IMG/VR virus record: IMGVR_UViG_3300014962_000007
Location: 1 to 58,897 of that record
Length of the DNA: 58,897 bases
Origin: a virus
Direction: 5' to 3' (one strand)
Part shown: piece after piece, positions 57,369 to 58,897 of the stretch
Layout of the letters: every line of letters begins with the position of its first letter
Position numbering within the stretch: the stretch's first letter is position 1
Position numbers and translations under genes: made by a program
The notes under the pieces: model-generated
What the model saw: only the letters and a program-made list of their open reading frames with translations
Databases searched by the model: none
Told to the model about the DNA's origin: nothing

Positions 57369-57580
57369 CCAAGCGCCTCAAACCCATGTGCGCCATCTGT
57401 GGCGACACGTTCAGCCCCAAGCGTGCCAACGCAGGCTACAACAGTTGCATGCCTTGCGGCGATGCACTTGCCCGTGCAACTATCCGCACCATTGCCCCCA
57501 TGCACAAGTCCAACTACATGCTGTTCACCAACATGGACGACCTCAAGGGCATCAACAACAAGGGCGGCTTGCACCGCTAA
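57365..57580 (+). CDS. Conserved small protein with treble-clef-like cysteines
   Basis: 71 residues. CAICGDTFSPKRANAGYNSC followed by MPCG gives four cysteines, then MHKSNYMLFTNMDDLKGINN, a C-terminal signature common to many phage proteins. ATGA overlap with the previous gene. Proteins with this pattern are usually small DNA- or RNA-interacting factors. Function unknown. Confidence 0.75.
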   Translation: MTKRLKPMCAICGDTFSPKRANAGYNSCMPCGDALARATIRTIAPMHKSNYMLFTNMDDLKGINNKGGLHR

Positions 57581-57611
57581 CACCAACCAACCAACCAACC
57601 AAGGAGCAATC

Positions 57612-57872
57612 ATGAAACAACCCGACGACCTGTTCACACAAGAACTGCCCGGCTACGCCGCCCCTGCACAACACCCGTTAGGGAATCCCCTAACAACTCA
57701 CCACGTGCCAACACCGCTCAAGACCTATTACCGCTTCTACGTCGAGGCCCACGACGGCCTGACCACCGAATGGTGCGGCCTGACCAAGAAGCAAGCCCGA
57801 GACATGTACGCATACACCAGTGCACATCAACCCAGCAACGTCATCGCCTTCGGGTGGGAGGAGCAGACATGA
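57612..57872 (+). CDS. Small hypothetical early protein
   Basis: 86 residues: KQPDDLFTQELPGYAAPAQH, KTYYRFYVEAHDGLTTEWCG, KKQARDMYAYTSAHQPSNVI, ending FGWEEQT. An alpha/beta pattern with a YYRFYVE strand and a KKQARDMY helix. AAGGAG precedes the ATG at 57612, after a CCAA-repeat leader (57585-57603). A GTTAGGGA palindrome (57677-57694) lies within the coding sequence, an unusual place for an operator. ATGA overlap with the next gene. Confidence 0.68.
   Translation: MKQPDDLFTQELPGYAAPAQHPLGNPLTTHHVPTPLKTYYRFYVEAHDGLTTEWCGLTKKQARDMYAYTSAHQPSNVIAFGWEEQT
57677..57694. repeat. GTTAGGGA palindrome, copy 6 (inside a gene)
   Basis: GTTAGGG-AATC-CCCTAAC, with a four-base centre instead of three. Located within the 57612-57872 gene. 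Confidence 0.7.
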
Positions 57873-58024
57873 AAGTCGTCGTGATGTGCGGGAACCCCGC
57901 CGCAGGTTTCCACCTGACTGGGCCGTTCGATACGGTCGATGAAGCAAACGAGTGGGCCGATGACAACGTGGCCCGTGAATATGACTGGTGGGTGATGCCA
58001 CTGGCCGAACCCAAGGAGGACTGA
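57869..58024 (+). CDS. Small hypothetical early protein
   Basis: 51 residues: MKVVVMCGNPAAGFHLTGPF, DTVDEANEWADDNVAREYDW, WVMPLAEPKED. The pattern VVV-x-C-G-NPAAGF with a phase-change loop and DEANEWAD helix is a small alpha/beta unit. Start overlaps the previous stop (ATGA). Function unknown. Confidence 0.65.
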   Translation: MKVVVMCGNPAAGFHLTGPFDTVDEANEWADDNVAREYDWWVMPLAEPKED

Positions 58025-58025
58025 C

Positions 58026-58373
58026 ATGAGGGCCGAACGCATAGCCAACAAGTCAGCACGGGCCATGGTGCAACTGCGCCGCCCGTTCGAGGGCAGTCAC
58101 TTGTTTGCACGGGAACGCACGCCTCAGCACGGAATGTCAACGCTGTACGTTGTTTACTCATACGGCGAACACTGGCCGCTGTACGTGGCCGAGACCGACG
58201 AGGGCAACAACACCACGTGGTACGAGATGGACGACAAGTACAGCCAGTCCACAACTCGCCATCAGTCCCAGTGCAACCCGCTCACGGGCACAATCAAGCT
58301 CACGGCTGGTGCGATGCGGCGGTGCGCCGTCGAGGGTATCGCTGGCGTGGCCGCGATGGGAGAGATGCGGTGA
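58026..58373 (+). CDS. Conserved small phage protein
   Basis: 115 residues: RERTPQHGMSTLYVVYSYGE, HWPLYVAETDEGNNTTWYEM, DDKYSQSTTRHQSQCNPLTG. The core VYSYGEHWPLYV with RHQSQ repeats a small beta family common to many phages. The C-terminus is Ala/Gly/Arg-rich. One base follows the previous stop; overlaps the next gene by four bases. Function unknown. Confidence 0.74.
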   Translation: MRAERIANKSARAMVQLRRPFEGSHLFARERTPQHGMSTLYVVYSYGEHWPLYVAETDEGNNTTWYEMDDKYSQSTTRHQSQCNPLTGTIKLTAGAMRRCAVEGIAGVAAMGEMR

Positions 58374-58588
58374 GATACCCTGACTACGTGGTGTACCGCG
58401 ACCACGATGGGTGGTACCGTGTCTGCCATGACTGGTGGTGGGACGACCCGACATACAAGCTCGAAGGCCAACGAGTTGACACCCGCGAGGAAGTGGCGCG
58501 GTTCAAAGACATGCACGAGGCAACCGAGCTACGTGCGACCTATAACATGATGGTGCATGGCAAGCCTGCACTAGGAGCAACGACATGA
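58370..58588 (+). CDS. Small Trp/Tyr-rich protein with GTG start
   Basis: 72 residues from GTG 58370: RYPDYVVYRDHDGWYRVCHD, WWWDDPTYKLEGQRVDTREE, VARFKDMHEATELRATYNMM. The frame is open far upstream, but GGAGAG before the GTG and the GTGA overlap with the preceding stop set the start. Many Trp and Tyr residues suggest a compact beta domain. Function unknown. Confidence 0.66.
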   Translation: MRYPDYVVYRDHDGWYRVCHDWWWDDPTYKLEGQRVDTREEVARFKDMHEATELRATYNMMVHGKPALGATT

Positions 58589-58824
58589 CACAAGATAAAT
58601 TCATCAAGGCGCGCAAGCAACTGCATACGCTGTCACTGGCCGTGCACCACCGAGAGGGGTACATGCGCCATGCCCTTGCGCACTACAGCGCACGCCAATA
58701 CGAGTGGGCTATGTTCTACCATTTCCTGTTCCTGCAATGGCAGGACGAGGTGGAGCGGCTGCGCGAGGCCGCACTCAACACCGACGCGCACCGCCTGTGG
58801 TATCTGATCGGGGGCCAACCATGA
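58585..58824 (+). CDS. Small helical hypothetical protein
   Basis: 79 residues: TQDKFIKARKQLHTLSLAVH, YMRHALAHYSARQYEWAMFY, FLFLQWQDEVERLREAALN. Mostly helical with many His and aromatic residues. ATGA overlap both with the preceding gene and the following one. Function unknown. Confidence 0.66.
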   Translation: MTQDKFIKARKQLHTLSLAVHHREGYMRHALAHYSARQYEWAMFYHFLFLQWQDEVERLREAALNTDAHRLWYLIGGQP

Positions 58825-58897
58825 AAACATCTGAACTGACAGGCGCTGCCCTTGATTGGGCGGTGGCGCAAGCCGAAGGCTTTGATTGGTACATAGA
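58821..58897 (+). CDS. DUF2591 (NinX-like) protein, 5' part
   Basis: 25 complete codons remain before the window edge: MKTSELTGAALDWAVAQAEG, then FDWYI. The start matches the DUF2591/NinX-like N-terminus. It is cut at the right edge and does not continue sensibly into the left edge of the window, so sequence is missing between them. Confidence 0.75.
   Translation, partial: MKTSELTGAALDWAVAQAEGFDWYI

Noticed and set aside
57585-57603. CCAA tandem repeat as a functional element
   Set aside because: Four to five copies of CCAA directly before a ribosome site; probably low-complexity leader sequence, too short to interpret.
55610-57694. CRISPR array in the repeat region
   Set aside because: Repeats are palindromes at irregular spacing with different flanks and no unique equal-length spacers; no Cas genes.

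Overview
The window is most of a tailed double-stranded DNA bacteriophage genome, probably of podovirus type and near 60 kb. It encodes terminase, portal, scaffold, capsid, P22/T7-style tail-tube adaptors, a tail nozzle, several very large ejected (internal virion) proteins, fibres and a lysis pair. I see no tape measure, tail sheath, major tail-tube protein, integrase, RNA polymerase or tRNA gene. A GH108 endolysin, a GTA-type three-helix holin and the base composition suggest a Gram-negative, perhaps freshwater proteobacterial host; this is inference.

Layout: (1) 1-13,354, plus strand: replication and recombination genes. These include VRR-NUC and Fe-S RecB-like nucleases, glutaredoxin, DUF3310, HNH proteins, family A DNA polymerase, SNF2 helicase, an SSB-like protein and a primase-polymerase/helicase. 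(2) 13,368-13,436: convergent junction with a terminator. (3) 13,436-54,482, minus strand, read right to left: terminase, portal, GroES-like protein, scaffold, capsid, fibre-like proteins, a row of tiny basic proteins, connectors, fibres, lysis pair, nozzle and giant ejection proteins. (4) 54,483-56,385: regulatory and probable origin region, with divergent promoters, repeated palindromes and a dense TGTTCCA cluster. (5) 55,024-58,897, plus strand: tightly packed small early genes running off the right edge. The two ends do not join into one sensible reading frame, so a piece of the genome appears to lie outside the window.

The plan is simple: one plus-strand early block and one minus-strand late block, diverging near 54.6-54.9 kb and converging near 13.4 kb. 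The most unusual non-coding features are a structured 5' leader before the SNF2 helicase gene, with a possible pseudoknot and an anti-Shine-Dalgarno alternative, and the palindrome/iteron-rich regulatory region. Two protein-coding genes too short for ordinary gene calling were recovered at 40,029-40,166 and 41,273-41,443, and a probable single-base frameshift lies near 2,180. Promoter and RNA-structure calls were made by eye.
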